A stretch of 9,462 bases of DNA from NCBI GenBank assembly GCA_012271125.1, contig JAAXHB010000052.1, positions 1-9,462 of the forward strand, read 5' to 3'. The position numbers and the translations under genes were made by a program. A model generated the notes under the pieces. The model saw only the letters and a list, made by a program, of their open reading frames with translations, was not told the origin of the DNA and made no database searches. Each line of letters starts with the position of its first letter. The stretch's first letter is position 1. The stretch is from Actinomycetota bacterium. Its GTDB lineage: Bacteria > Actinomycetota > Acidimicrobiia > Acidimicrobiales > Aldehydirespiratoraceae. This document shows positions 1-7,820 of this stretch, one piece after another.

Positions 1-392
1 CCATCGCCTCGAGAATGCGTCGGAATCGGAAAATCGTCCAAATCAACATCATCGCCAACAACCGAGTTCGCCTGCCACGCCGCCGACGCCACCCGCACTG
101 GCGCAACCCCATTAGACGGCTCCAACGCTGCTCCCATCTTGTCGACAACTTCATCTACGCCACACCCCAACGCCACCGCCGCACTGCGCCGACTCGCCAC
201 CGCGCTTGAAAAAATCGGCCACGGCGACCCCTGCGGGTCCTCAAACAACACCGGCCCCGCATCGCCCCGTTCCAGCGTCGCCGCAACATCAGCCAACTCA
301 TGGGTCAAGCTCACCGGCTTGGCAACCCGGTTGAGCCGCCCAGCCGCAGCCGTCGCCTCCATATAACTGCGCAAGTCATTTATTTTTGGCAT
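1..392 (-). CDS. UbiD-family decarboxylase, N-terminal part (runs off the left edge)
   Basis: Reverse-strand frame open from an ATG at 392 to the window edge, giving about 130 residues. The sequence fits the UbiD N-terminus: MPKINDLRSYMEA at the start, GPVLFEDPQGSPWPIF near residues 46-61, then SRRSAAVALG, and VDLDDFPIPTHSRGDG at the cut end, which matches the family's conserved 'DLxxLPIPTHxxxDGG' segment. UbiD enzymes use prenylated FMN made by UbiX to decarboxylate aromatic or alpha,beta-unsaturated acids, for example in quinone biosynthesis. The substrate cannot be read from this part, because the catalytic E-R-E residues lie beyond the edge. An in-frame ATG at 416 would add eight residues, but neither start has a strong ribosome binding site; 392 places the conserved NDLRSY near the N-terminus. 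It is divergent from hemQ and shares a short promoter region with it. Family assignment is firm, function is not. Confidence 0.85.
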   Translation of the reverse strand, partial: MPKINDLRSYMEATAAAGRLNRVAKPVSLTHELADVAATLERGDAGPVLFEDPQGSPWPIFSSAVASRRSAAVALGCGVDEVVDKMGAALEPSNGVAPVRVASAAWQANSVVGDDVDLDDFPIPTHSRGD

Positions 393-486
393 CCCTAAGA
401 CATTACGGCGTCTCATAACCTTGCGTCATGCCCCTAACGACGAACATGATGACAACGACTGCGTCGACAACCATGACGACGACGCC
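393..486. promoter_or_regulatory. Divergent ubiD-family / hemQ intergenic region
   Basis: These 94 bases separate the ATG of the UbiD-family gene (392, minus) from the preferred hemQ ATG (487, plus), so promoters for both directions should lie here. I could not identify convincing -35/-10 boxes or ribosome binding sites for either gene. The hemQ-proximal half is rich in GAC/CGA triplets and resembles the low-complexity sequence ahead of the next gene. If the upstream TTG at 421 were the real hemQ start, the space would shrink to 4-28 bases, too little for two promoters; this argues for 487. Confidence 0.4.
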
Positions 487-1173
487 ATGAACGACGCCAG
501 CGTCGAAACCACCAACGGCCTCACCGTCCTGCACCTTTTCGCCAACCGTACCGCCCACAGCGACGACGCCAAAATAATCGCCGCCGTCGAAACCGCTCAA
601 GCCAACAAAGCCCAAGTTGTCCCCGTTGCCATCCTCGGCCACCACTCCGAACTTTGCTTCATGTCGCTCCACAAAGACGCTTGGGTGCTCCGAGACTTCC
701 AAACTGCCCTCACCGCCGCCGGCCTCGACATCGTCGACAGCTACCTGTCAATCACTGAACTCTCCGAATATGCCGCCGACCTTCCCGAAGCCGCCGCCCA
801 AGCACGCCTGCTGCCGCAACTCCCGCCGCCGGACAAGCCCGCCTGGTGCTTCTACCCGATGAGCAAGCGTCGCAACCCCGACCAAAACTGGTACGAACTC
901 GACTTCGACACCCGCAAAAATTTCATGTACGAACACGGCGCATCCGGTCGCCAATTCCTCGGACGCATCGTGCAGCTCGTCACCGCCTCCGCCGGCCTCG
1001 ACAACCACGAATGGGGCGTAACCCTCTTCGGCACCGGCCTTGAAGACCTAAAAGACGCCGTCTACACCATGCGCTACGACACCGCCTCAGCCCGCTATGC
1101 CGAGTTCGGCGACTTCATCACCGGCTTAGTCGGCACAACCGAGGACATCCTCGCCCGCACCTCCCATTCTTGA
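487..1173 (+). CDS. hemQ: Coproheme decarboxylase HemQ/ChdC (chlorite dismutase family)
   Basis: This enzyme performs the last step of the coproporphyrin-dependent heme pathway: peroxide-driven oxidative decarboxylation of two propionates of coproheme III to give heme b, in the cytoplasm. The product is 228 residues from the ATG at 487; a TTG at 421 would add 22 Asp/His-rich residues. Visible family landmarks, in numbering from 487: YPMSKRR with the catalytic-type Tyr123 and Met125, NWYELDFDTRKNF, proximal heme ligand His150 in MYEHG, distal Gln163 in GRIVQLVTAS, and GLDNHEWGVTLF followed by MRYDTASARYAEFG. The Tyr-to-His spacing (27) and His-to-Gln spacing (13) equal those reported for the Listeria and Geobacillus enzymes (Y147/H174/Q187, Y145/H172/Q185). 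Distal Gln rather than Arg argues against a true chlorite dismutase. The methyltransferase gene follows after 13 bases, so the two are probably cotranscribed. I prefer 487 because the extension is low-complexity and would fill the divergent promoter region. Confidence 0.9.
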   Translation: MNDASVETTNGLTVLHLFANRTAHSDDAKIIAAVETAQANKAQVVPVAILGHHSELCFMSLHKDAWVLRDFQTALTAAGLDIVDSYLSITELSEYAADLPEAAAQARLLPQLPPPDKPAWCFYPMSKRRNPDQNWYELDFDTRKNFMYEHGASGRQFLGRIVQLVTASAGLDNHEWGVTLFGTGLEDLKDAVYTMRYDTASARYAEFGDFITGLVGTTEDILARTSHS

Positions 1174-1186
1174 CGACAACGACGAC

Positions 1187-1999
1187 GTGCGCGAAGACAC
1201 TGACGACGACGCCAGTCACGACGACAATGACGACATAGTCGACTTGCCACTCAACGACATCCAGGGCTGGCTAACCCTCGCCCAAGCCAACGTCCTCTAT
1301 CACGCCGCCAGACGCGTCGCCGACGGTCATGACGGCACGTCCTGGGCGACGCCCATCAGCATCGTCGAAATCGGCAGCTTCCATGGCCGTTCTACGGTTT
1401 CTTTAGTTTTTGGTTCTTCCCTCCTAACGGATGACACAGATGACACTGACGCCGATGTCAAGGTCATCGCTATTGATCCTCATGCCGGCGGTGATCGCGG
1501 CCCCCAAGAAATCACCCCCGATGAAGTTCGTGGCAATGCCGACTACGACACCTTCCACGCCAACCTCGCCAAAGCCGGCATAGCGCACAAGGTTCACCAC
1601 ATCCGCAAATCCTCCCAGCAAGCATTTGCAGACGGTGACGCCCCCGAACAAATAGCACTTCTATTCATCGACGGCGCGCACAGAATTAAACCAGCGGGGT
1701 ATGACATAAAACAGTGGCGCACCAAAATCCCAGTCGGCGGCACCATGCTCATCCACGACGCTTTCAGCTCAATCGGCGTCACCACAGCCCTAGCACTCAC
1801 CTGCTTCGCTAGCCGCCACTGGCGCTACATAAAACGAACCGGCTCTCTCGCCGAATACCGCCGAGTACCCAAAATGTCCCGCAAAGCCCAACTCACCAAC
1901 CTCACCCACCAACTCACCCAACTCCCATACTTCGCAAAAAACCTCCTCCTCAAGATCTTCATCCTCACTACTCGCAGCGCCCGCCCCTGGCCGCATTAG
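1187..1999 (+). CDS. Class I SAM-dependent methyltransferase (Methyltransf_24-like)
   Basis: A 270-residue protein with a Rossmann methyltransferase core. Motif I is IVEIGSFHGRST at residues 59-70, the acidic motif II strand is VKVIAIDPHAG at 91-101, and the LLFIDGAHRIKPAGYDIKQW and VGGTMLIHDAF segments (158-192) are typical of the Methyltransf_24 group of O-methyltransferase-like proteins. The methyl acceptor is unknown. The C-terminal 60 residues (from about 210) are basic and have no recognisable motif. The start is a GTG with no clear Shine-Dalgarno; residues 2-19 are Asp-rich low-complexity, and a TTG at 1244 (PLNDIQGWLT) is an equally plausible start that removes them. A second acidic insert, DDTDDTDAD at 82-90, is encoded by tandem 9-base repeats (GATGACACA, GATGACACT at 1430-1447) and lies between motif I and motif II. 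It follows hemQ by 13 bases, but no role in heme synthesis can be claimed. Confidence 0.75.
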   Translation: MREDTDDDASHDDNDDIVDLPLNDIQGWLTLAQANVLYHAARRVADGHDGTSWATPISIVEIGSFHGRSTVSLVFGSSLLTDDTDDTDADVKVIAIDPHAGGDRGPQEITPDEVRGNADYDTFHANLAKAGIAHKVHHIRKSSQQAFADGDAPEQIALLFIDGAHRIKPAGYDIKQWRTKIPVGGTMLIHDAFSSIGVTTALALTCFASRHWRYIKRTGSLAEYRRVPKMSRKAQLTNLTHQLTQLPYFAKNLLLKIFILTTRSARPWPH

Positions 2000-2098
2000 A
2001 GGCCGATAAAGGCCAACTCTTCCGTTAGTTAACGCAAACCTGCCCCGATAAGGGCGCTACGACTAACATAAGCGCACCTATGTTTGAAAGGGGAGCGC
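2000..2098 (+). promoter_or_regulatory. Leader between the methyltransferase and amt, with short hairpins
   Basis: This gap should hold the end of the upstream transcript and the amt promoter. Three short inverted repeats are visible: GGCC-GATAAA-GGCC (2001-2014, directly after the stop), GCCC-CGATAA-GGGC (2042-2055) and GCGCT-12 bases-AGCGC (2054-2075). An imperfect palindrome CGTTA-GT-TAACG (2024-2035) could be a protein-binding site. The first hairpin lacks a T-tract, so it is at best a weak terminator. TAACAT at 2064-2069 could serve as a -10 box, but I see no matching -35. A good ribosome binding site (AAAGGGGAG, about 2087-2095) precedes the ATG at 2099. Binding by a nitrogen regulator is plausible for amt but no known operator is recognised. 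Confidence 0.4.
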
Positions 2099-3310
2099 AT
2101 GAGTGACGGCAGCTTGGCGTGGATGCTGGTTTCAACGGCGTTGGTTCTGTTTATGGTTCCAGGTCTCGCATTGTTCTATGGCGGAATGGTCAGAGCCAAA
2201 AACGTTGTGAACATGTTGATGATGAACCTGTATTGCCTCGGCTCAGTGTCGGTGGCATGGGTAGTCATCGGTTTCTCGCTCGGAAATAGTGGCGACGGAG
2301 GCTTCGTCGGCAATCTCGACTATTTCGGTCTACGAGACATCAGCTCTACTGAAGACATCGTTGGCGTTGTCTTCAGCATGACCTTCGCAGTGATAACTCC
2401 GGCTCTGATTTCCGGCGCAGTTGCCGACCGAATGAAGTTCAAGGCATGGATGGTCTTCGTGCCGGTTTGGTCAATTCTGGTCTATTGCCCAGTGTTTTTC
2501 TGGGTTTACAGCGGCTGGATGCACAAGTGGGGCGTTTTGGATTTCGCTGGTGGCACCGCTATTCATATCAATGCCGGCGCAGCAGCCTTGGCGTTAGTGC
2601 TAGTCCTCGGAAAACGCCGTGGCTGGCCCAGAGATCATCATCCTTCACACAGTTCCGTTTTAGTTGTGCTTGGCGCTGGGATTCTCTGGTTCGGTTGGTT
2701 CGGTTTCAACGGCGGTTCTGCTTTCGCTTCTGATGAGTTCGCCGCTCGTGCCGTCCTTAACACTTTCATCGCTGGTGGCGCAGGCATGCTCGGCTGGCTA
2801 GCAATTGAACGTATGCGTGATCATCGTTCTACTTCAATTGGTGCAGCTTCTGGCGTGATCGCTGCACTGGTCGCAATCACACCGGCAGCCGGCTTCGTTG
2901 GCGGTCTCTCACCGATTGTCTTTGGAGTCGCCGCCGGCGTTGTTTGTTTCCTCGCAATCCAGCTCAAGACCGCTCTCGGTTATGACGACAGCCTCGACGT
3001 TGTTGGCGTCCATATGGTCGGCGGTATCGTCGGCGGCATCTTGCTTGGCTTATTCGCCGACGTTCAGGCATTCTCTGCTGACTCCGGTGCAGACTTCGCC
3101 GAAGGCGCATTTTTCGGCGGCGGTTGGGGCGGCGGAACCCTTATCTGGGATCAGCTCGTCTCAATGGGTGCAGTCCTGCTCTTCTCTTTCGTAGCGACCT
3201 GGATTATCGCCAAAGTGCTCGACAAAATCATGGGCATCCGTGTCGAAGACGAAACCGAAGTCGTCGGTCTCGATATCGCCCTACACGCGGAGCGCGCCTA
3301 CGTCCTCTAG
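2099..3310 (+). CDS. amt: Ammonium transporter (Amt/MEP/Rh family)
   Basis: A 403-residue polytopic membrane protein that conducts ammonium into the cell. It has the usual Amt length and about eleven hydrophobic segments, beginning with LAWMLVSTALVLFMVPGLAL and FYGGMVRAKN. Family signatures include FAVITPALISGAVADR (residues about 96-111), LDFAGGTAIHINAG with the conserved Asp148 and first pore His156, WFGWFGFNGGSA (197-208), and DVVGVHMVGGIVGG with the second pore His305. The His-His distance of 149 is close to the 150 in E. coli AmtB (H168/H318). The C-terminal tail keeps the GIRVEDETEVVGLDIALHAERAY region that contacts GlnK in homologues. The ATG at 2099 has a strong Shine-Dalgarno (GGGGAG); a TTG at 2084 lies within that site and is rejected. 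No glnK follows, unlike the common amtB-glnK arrangement; a Nudix gene overlaps the 3' end instead. The gene is richer in G and T than its plus-strand neighbours, partly because it encodes hydrophobic residues. Confidence 0.95.
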   Translation: MSDGSLAWMLVSTALVLFMVPGLALFYGGMVRAKNVVNMLMMNLYCLGSVSVAWVVIGFSLGNSGDGGFVGNLDYFGLRDISSTEDIVGVVFSMTFAVITPALISGAVADRMKFKAWMVFVPVWSILVYCPVFFWVYSGWMHKWGVLDFAGGTAIHINAGAAALALVLVLGKRRGWPRDHHPSHSSVLVVLGAGILWFGWFGFNGGSAFASDEFAARAVLNTFIAGGAGMLGWLAIERMRDHRSTSIGAASGVIAALVAITPAAGFVGGLSPIVFGVAAGVVCFLAIQLKTALGYDDSLDVVGVHMVGGIVGGILLGLFADVQAFSADSGADFAEGAFFGGGWGGGTLIWDQLVSMGAVLLFSFVATWIIAKVLDKIMGIRVEDETEVVGLDIALHAERAYVL

Positions 3311-4028
3311 CGACCCCGCCTCCGACGACGTTGACAACGACGACGGGGGCAACCAACCAATTCGCCCAGCAGGAGAGGCAGACCTTCTCCGCTGGGCTGA
3401 AACTCTTGCTGGCATAGCTCAAACAGGCCTTGGCTTCACCGAGTCCCTATATGAACGTGAGCGCTTCGAAGAAGTCCTAACCGTTGCAGCCGACATCCGC
3501 GCCCACAGTGCCGCCGGTATCGACCCAACCCATCAAGTCCAGGAATGGCTTGACCGTGTCGGCAAAGGCGTCCCCGGCTATGTCACCCCGAAAATCACTG
3601 TCGGCGCTGTCGTCGGTGACGACCAGAGCCGCATCCTGCTTGTCAAGCGCAAGGAGTCCGGCTACTGGCTTTACCCAACCGGCTGGGCCGATGTCGGCTA
3701 TTCACCGTCAGAAATCGCCGTCAAAGAAGTCCACGAAGAAACCGGTATCGAATGCGAAGTAATACGCCCTATAGCGGTGCTTGACGGCATGCGCCGCGGC
3801 TTCAGCCGCATCCCACTTGTGACAGTCGTATTCCATTGCCGCAAAACCGGCGGCGAGCTAAAACCTCACCCGCTCGAATGTGCAGACGTCGGCTTCTTCG
3901 CCGAAGACAATCTCCCGACCCCTTCAGCCCGCTCCGACCTCTGGTCCCCTTTAGCTTTCGCCGCCATCAACGGCGAACACCCCGACCTCCTCTTCGACCC
4001 CCCCAGAAATCCCCCCTGGCGATCCTGA
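3240..4028 (+). CDS. Nudix hydrolase with an N-terminal helical domain (PF12535-like)
   Basis: A predicted nucleoside-diphosphate-linked-substrate pyrophosphatase of 262 residues from GTG 3240. Residues 46-88 (EADLLRWAETLAGIAQTGL, then ESLYERERFEEVL) match the N-terminal domain found before some Nudix folds, a group that includes CDP-choline pyrophosphatases in Bacillus. The Nudix domain runs from about 115 to 245. Its box is G148-x5-Y154-x7-K162-E163-V-H-E166-E167-T-G169-I170. The metal-binding EExG is intact, but the usual Glu at 154 is Tyr and the Arg at 162 is Lys; I recall this variant (GWADVGYSPSE) from actinobacterial relatives, so it may be a subfamily trait. The start is a problem: GTG 3240 overlaps amt by 71 bases, residues 2-45 are Ser/Thr/Asp-rich with no domain, and no ATG, GTG or TTG occurs in frame between 3240 and the N-terminal domain. 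An ATT at 3360 is a speculative alternative. The substrate is unknown. Confidence 0.8.
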   Translation: MSKTKPKSSVSISPYTRSAPTSSSDPASDDVDNDDGGNQPIRPAGEADLLRWAETLAGIAQTGLGFTESLYERERFEEVLTVAADIRAHSAAGIDPTHQVQEWLDRVGKGVPGYVTPKITVGAVVGDDQSRILLVKRKESGYWLYPTGWADVGYSPSEIAVKEVHEETGIECEVIRPIAVLDGMRRGFSRIPLVTVVFHCRKTGGELKPHPLECADVGFFAEDNLPTPSARSDLWSPLAFAAINGEHPDLLFDPPRNPPWRS

Positions 4029-4069
4029 CAAAGGCGAACCGTTTGTGAGCAGGGGCGAGTAAGCCCACA
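4029..4069. other. Convergent intergenic gap carrying one copy of a 16-base repeat
   Basis: The plus-strand Nudix gene and the minus-strand PAC2 gene end facing each other here. I see no GC-rich hairpin followed by a T-tract on either strand. GGGC-GAGTAA-GCCC (4053-4066) is a short possible stem. Bases 4045-4060 read GTGAGCAGGGGCGAGT and recur with one change at 9315-9330. Confidence 0.5.
4045..4060 (+). repeat. Dispersed 16-base repeat, copy 1 (GTGAGCAGGGGCGAGT)
   Basis: It matches 9315-9330 at 15 of 16 positions, in the same orientation. The flanks are also alike (CGTTT before this copy, CGTTGC before the other). Both copies lie outside genes. Function unknown. Confidence 0.5.
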
Positions 4070-4975
4070 TCAAGAAGAATCCCGCAAAAACTCCTCGACT
4101 TCGGCAACAAGTAGATCAGGGTCAGGGTTTTGAATAGTTGACGTGTCAATCAGGTCTTCAAAGTGTTCGCCTTTGTCAGCATCCCAGCGTTCCTCCATGC
4201 GAGCCACGTAGTCGGCACTGTCGTCGTCACGTTCAACAAGGCGACTGATCTCGGTTTCGTAGCGGGTGGCGTCTCGAATCAAGTCGCCCTTGTCTAAGTT
4301 CAACCCCAAAATCGCCTCAACTCGTTGAACCAAAGCCAACGCCGCCTTAGGCGAAGGCGCGGCCGGCATATATGACGGCACCGCCGCCCACAGCGACACG
4401 GTCGCAACGCCGGCCTCGGCAAACGCCGCCGACAGCACGCCAACGATCCCAGTTGGCCCCTCATAAGTGGAGGCCTGCACGTGATATTCGGATTGTGAGG
4501 TCTTATCACTAGAGCTGCCAAACACCTGCACGGGCCGAGTGTGTGGCACATCCGACAGCAGCCCGCCAAGCATGATGACCCTAGTCACACCACGTTCTCG
4601 TGCCAGTTCCAAAATTTCGGCGCTAAACGTGCGCCAGCGCAGATTCGGTTCAACTCCACGCAAAAACAACAACTGCGGCTCATCAGCCGACCGCGGCACA
4701 CGCCGCAGCTCATTGCTCGGCCAGGTCAAATAACGACTGCGGTCTGGGTTGAAGTTCAGTCGCGGCGTCGCCGTTGTGAAGTCGTAATACATCTCAGGCT
4801 CGATGGTCGCCTCAACCTCGGCATGCATCTGGTTATAGAGATGCTGAACCGCCAAAGTCGAAGCATCACCGGCGTCGTTCCACCCCTCAAATGCGGCTAT
4901 CAAAGTGCACGGCGGTGCCCCAGAAAACGCCCTAAGAACAGAGCCTTCTAACTCGTCTTCACGCCCGCCGATCAT
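4070..4975 (-). CDS. PAC2-family protein (proteasome assembly chaperone 2-like)
   Basis: A 301-residue protein of the PAC2 (formerly DUF75) family, common in actinobacteria and archaea. Visible landmarks are TLIAAFEGWNDAGDAS (about residues 24-39), the central LLFLRGVEPNLRW, VTRVIMLGGLLSDVPHTRPV, and YEGPTGIVGVLSAAFAEAG, followed by VSLWAAVPSYMPAAPSPKAALAL and an acidic, probably helical C-terminus. Eukaryotic PAC2 is a proteasome assembly chaperone, but in bacteria the role is not established, and no proteasome gene is in the window. The ATG at 4975 lies 9 bases after the stop of the acetoacetyl-CoA synthetase gene, which suggests cotranscription as the last gene of that block. Only a weak GAG-type ribosome binding site precedes it. 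Family membership is firm; function in this operon is unknown. Confidence 0.85.
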   Translation of the reverse strand: MIGGREDELEGSVLRAFSGAPPCTLIAAFEGWNDAGDASTLAVQHLYNQMHAEVEATIEPEMYYDFTTATPRLNFNPDRSRYLTWPSNELRRVPRSADEPQLLFLRGVEPNLRWRTFSAEILELARERGVTRVIMLGGLLSDVPHTRPVQVFGSSSDKTSQSEYHVQASTYEGPTGIVGVLSAAFAEAGVATVSLWAAVPSYMPAAPSPKAALALVQRVEAILGLNLDKGDLIRDATRYETEISRLVERDDDSADYVARMEERWDADKGEHFEDLIDTSTIQNPDPDLLVAEVEEFLRDSS

Positions 4976-4984
4976 GTTCTCACG

Positions 4985-6879
<1,895 letters not shown>

Positions 6880-6883
<4 letters not shown>

Positions 6884-7779
6884 GACGACGACTCCAGCGC
6901 CTCCCGTAACGCAGCAATATGTGACGGCGTGCTGCCGCAACATCCGCCGATGACAACGGCTCCGGCATCGAGCATTCGCTTGGCGTATTGACCCATGACT
7001 TCGGGCGTGGCGTCATAGACCAGCTTGTGATCGTGCCATTCAGGAACGCCCGCATTGGGTTTAGCAACAACCAAAGTCTCAGTCCCCGCTAATCCTGACG
7101 CGATCTCAGCAACAGCAGCCTCAGTATCGGCCAAATTCGCTCCGCAATTCGCCCCCAAACCAGCCAACCCCAAATCAACCAACCCCGCCGAAACCTCAGC
7201 ACCCGATGTCCCCATCATCGTGCGCCCAGCCGTGTCAAAGCTCATCGTCACCACAATCGGCAAATCCGTAACACTGCGAGCCCCTGTCACCGCAGCCAGC
7301 ACTTCATCAAGAGCACTCATCGTTTCAATCCACAACAAGTCCGCCCAACCATCTGCCAACGCCGCCGCCTGTTCAGCAAACGCCGCCGCGCAGTCGGCAA
7401 CTGTCATTTCCCCCAGCGGTTCAATCAGTTCCCCAGTCGGCCCCATCGAACCGGCCACTTTGCTTATGGGTGGTTCGCTCTGGCGAACCACCACGGACTG
7501 GGTCGTGGTGTTAGTGCTCTGGTGATTAACACACCCCCGAGCAATCTCAGCAGCCGCCCGATTCAGTTCATGAACCCGTCCCTCACATCCATGTAAGCCA
7601 AGCCGAAAACGGTTCCCTCCAAAGGTGTTGGTGAGCACAACCTCCGCCCCCGCAGCCAAATACGCCTCATGAATGCCAGCAACCAACTCCGGGCGTTCAA
7701 CGTTTAGTAACTCAGGGCAATCCCCAGAGTCCAAGCCAGCCTCAAAAAGCTGAGTGCCCATTGCGCCATCAGCTAGCAC
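6880..7779 (-). CDS. Homocysteine S-methyltransferase (betaine--homocysteine methyltransferase-like)
   Basis: A zinc-dependent methyltransferase that should make methionine by moving a methyl group from a small donor such as glycine betaine to homocysteine. From GTG 7779 it has 299 residues, with the barrel motifs LADGAMGTQLFEAGL (2-16), LTNTFGGNRFRL (49-60), VAGSMGPTGELIEPLG (108-123) and WIETMSALDE (150-159). The zinc ligands are Cys212 in LGANCG and Cys280-Cys281 in GGCCGSTP. It resembles the single-domain betaine-type enzymes more than MetH, since no cobalamin or folate domain follows. Two oddities: the frame stays open upstream and encodes the family-like NPFAELLAQKGW, so the true start may be CTG 7824 or ATT 7821 at the junction with the upstream stop (about 314 residues); and residues about 83-107 hold an insertion whose DNA is a chain of inverted repeats. 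It sits between the binding-protein gene and aacS. The methyl donor is not proven. Confidence 0.88.
7469..7532. repeat. Cluster of inverted repeats inside the homocysteine methyltransferase gene
   Basis: Three overlapping inverted repeats occur in 64 bases. The first is a perfect 10-bp stem, GGTGGTTCGC (7469-7478) and GCGAACCACC (7483-7492), with a TCTG loop. The second is CACCACG (7489-7495) and CGTGGTG (7504-7510). The third is GTGTTA (7508-7513) and TAACAC (7527-7532). GCTCTGG occurs twice (7477-7483 and 7516-7522). The stems share bases, so they would compete as alternative folds. The stretch coincides with the non-conserved insertion in the protein. Confidence 0.75.
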
Positions 7780-7820
7780 CCAGCCTTTCTGAGCTAGCAG
7801 TTCGGCGAATGGATTGGTAA

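Noticed and set aside
421..486. TTG 421 as the hemQ start
   Set aside because: The added residues are Asp/His low-complexity, and the start would leave almost no space for divergent promoters.
403..702. A 99-codon minus-strand frame across the start of hemQ
   Set aside because: It is a Val/Gly/Asp-rich shadow of hemQ codons and would overlap the UbiD-family start.
487..1173. Interpretation of the chlorite dismutase-family gene as a true chlorite dismutase
   Set aside because: The distal residue is Gln and the YPMSKRR motif is present, as in coproheme decarboxylases, not the Arg of functional chlorite dismutases.
4053..4066. GGGC-GAGTAA-GCCC as a bidirectional terminator
   Set aside because: Only four base pairs and no T-tract on either side.
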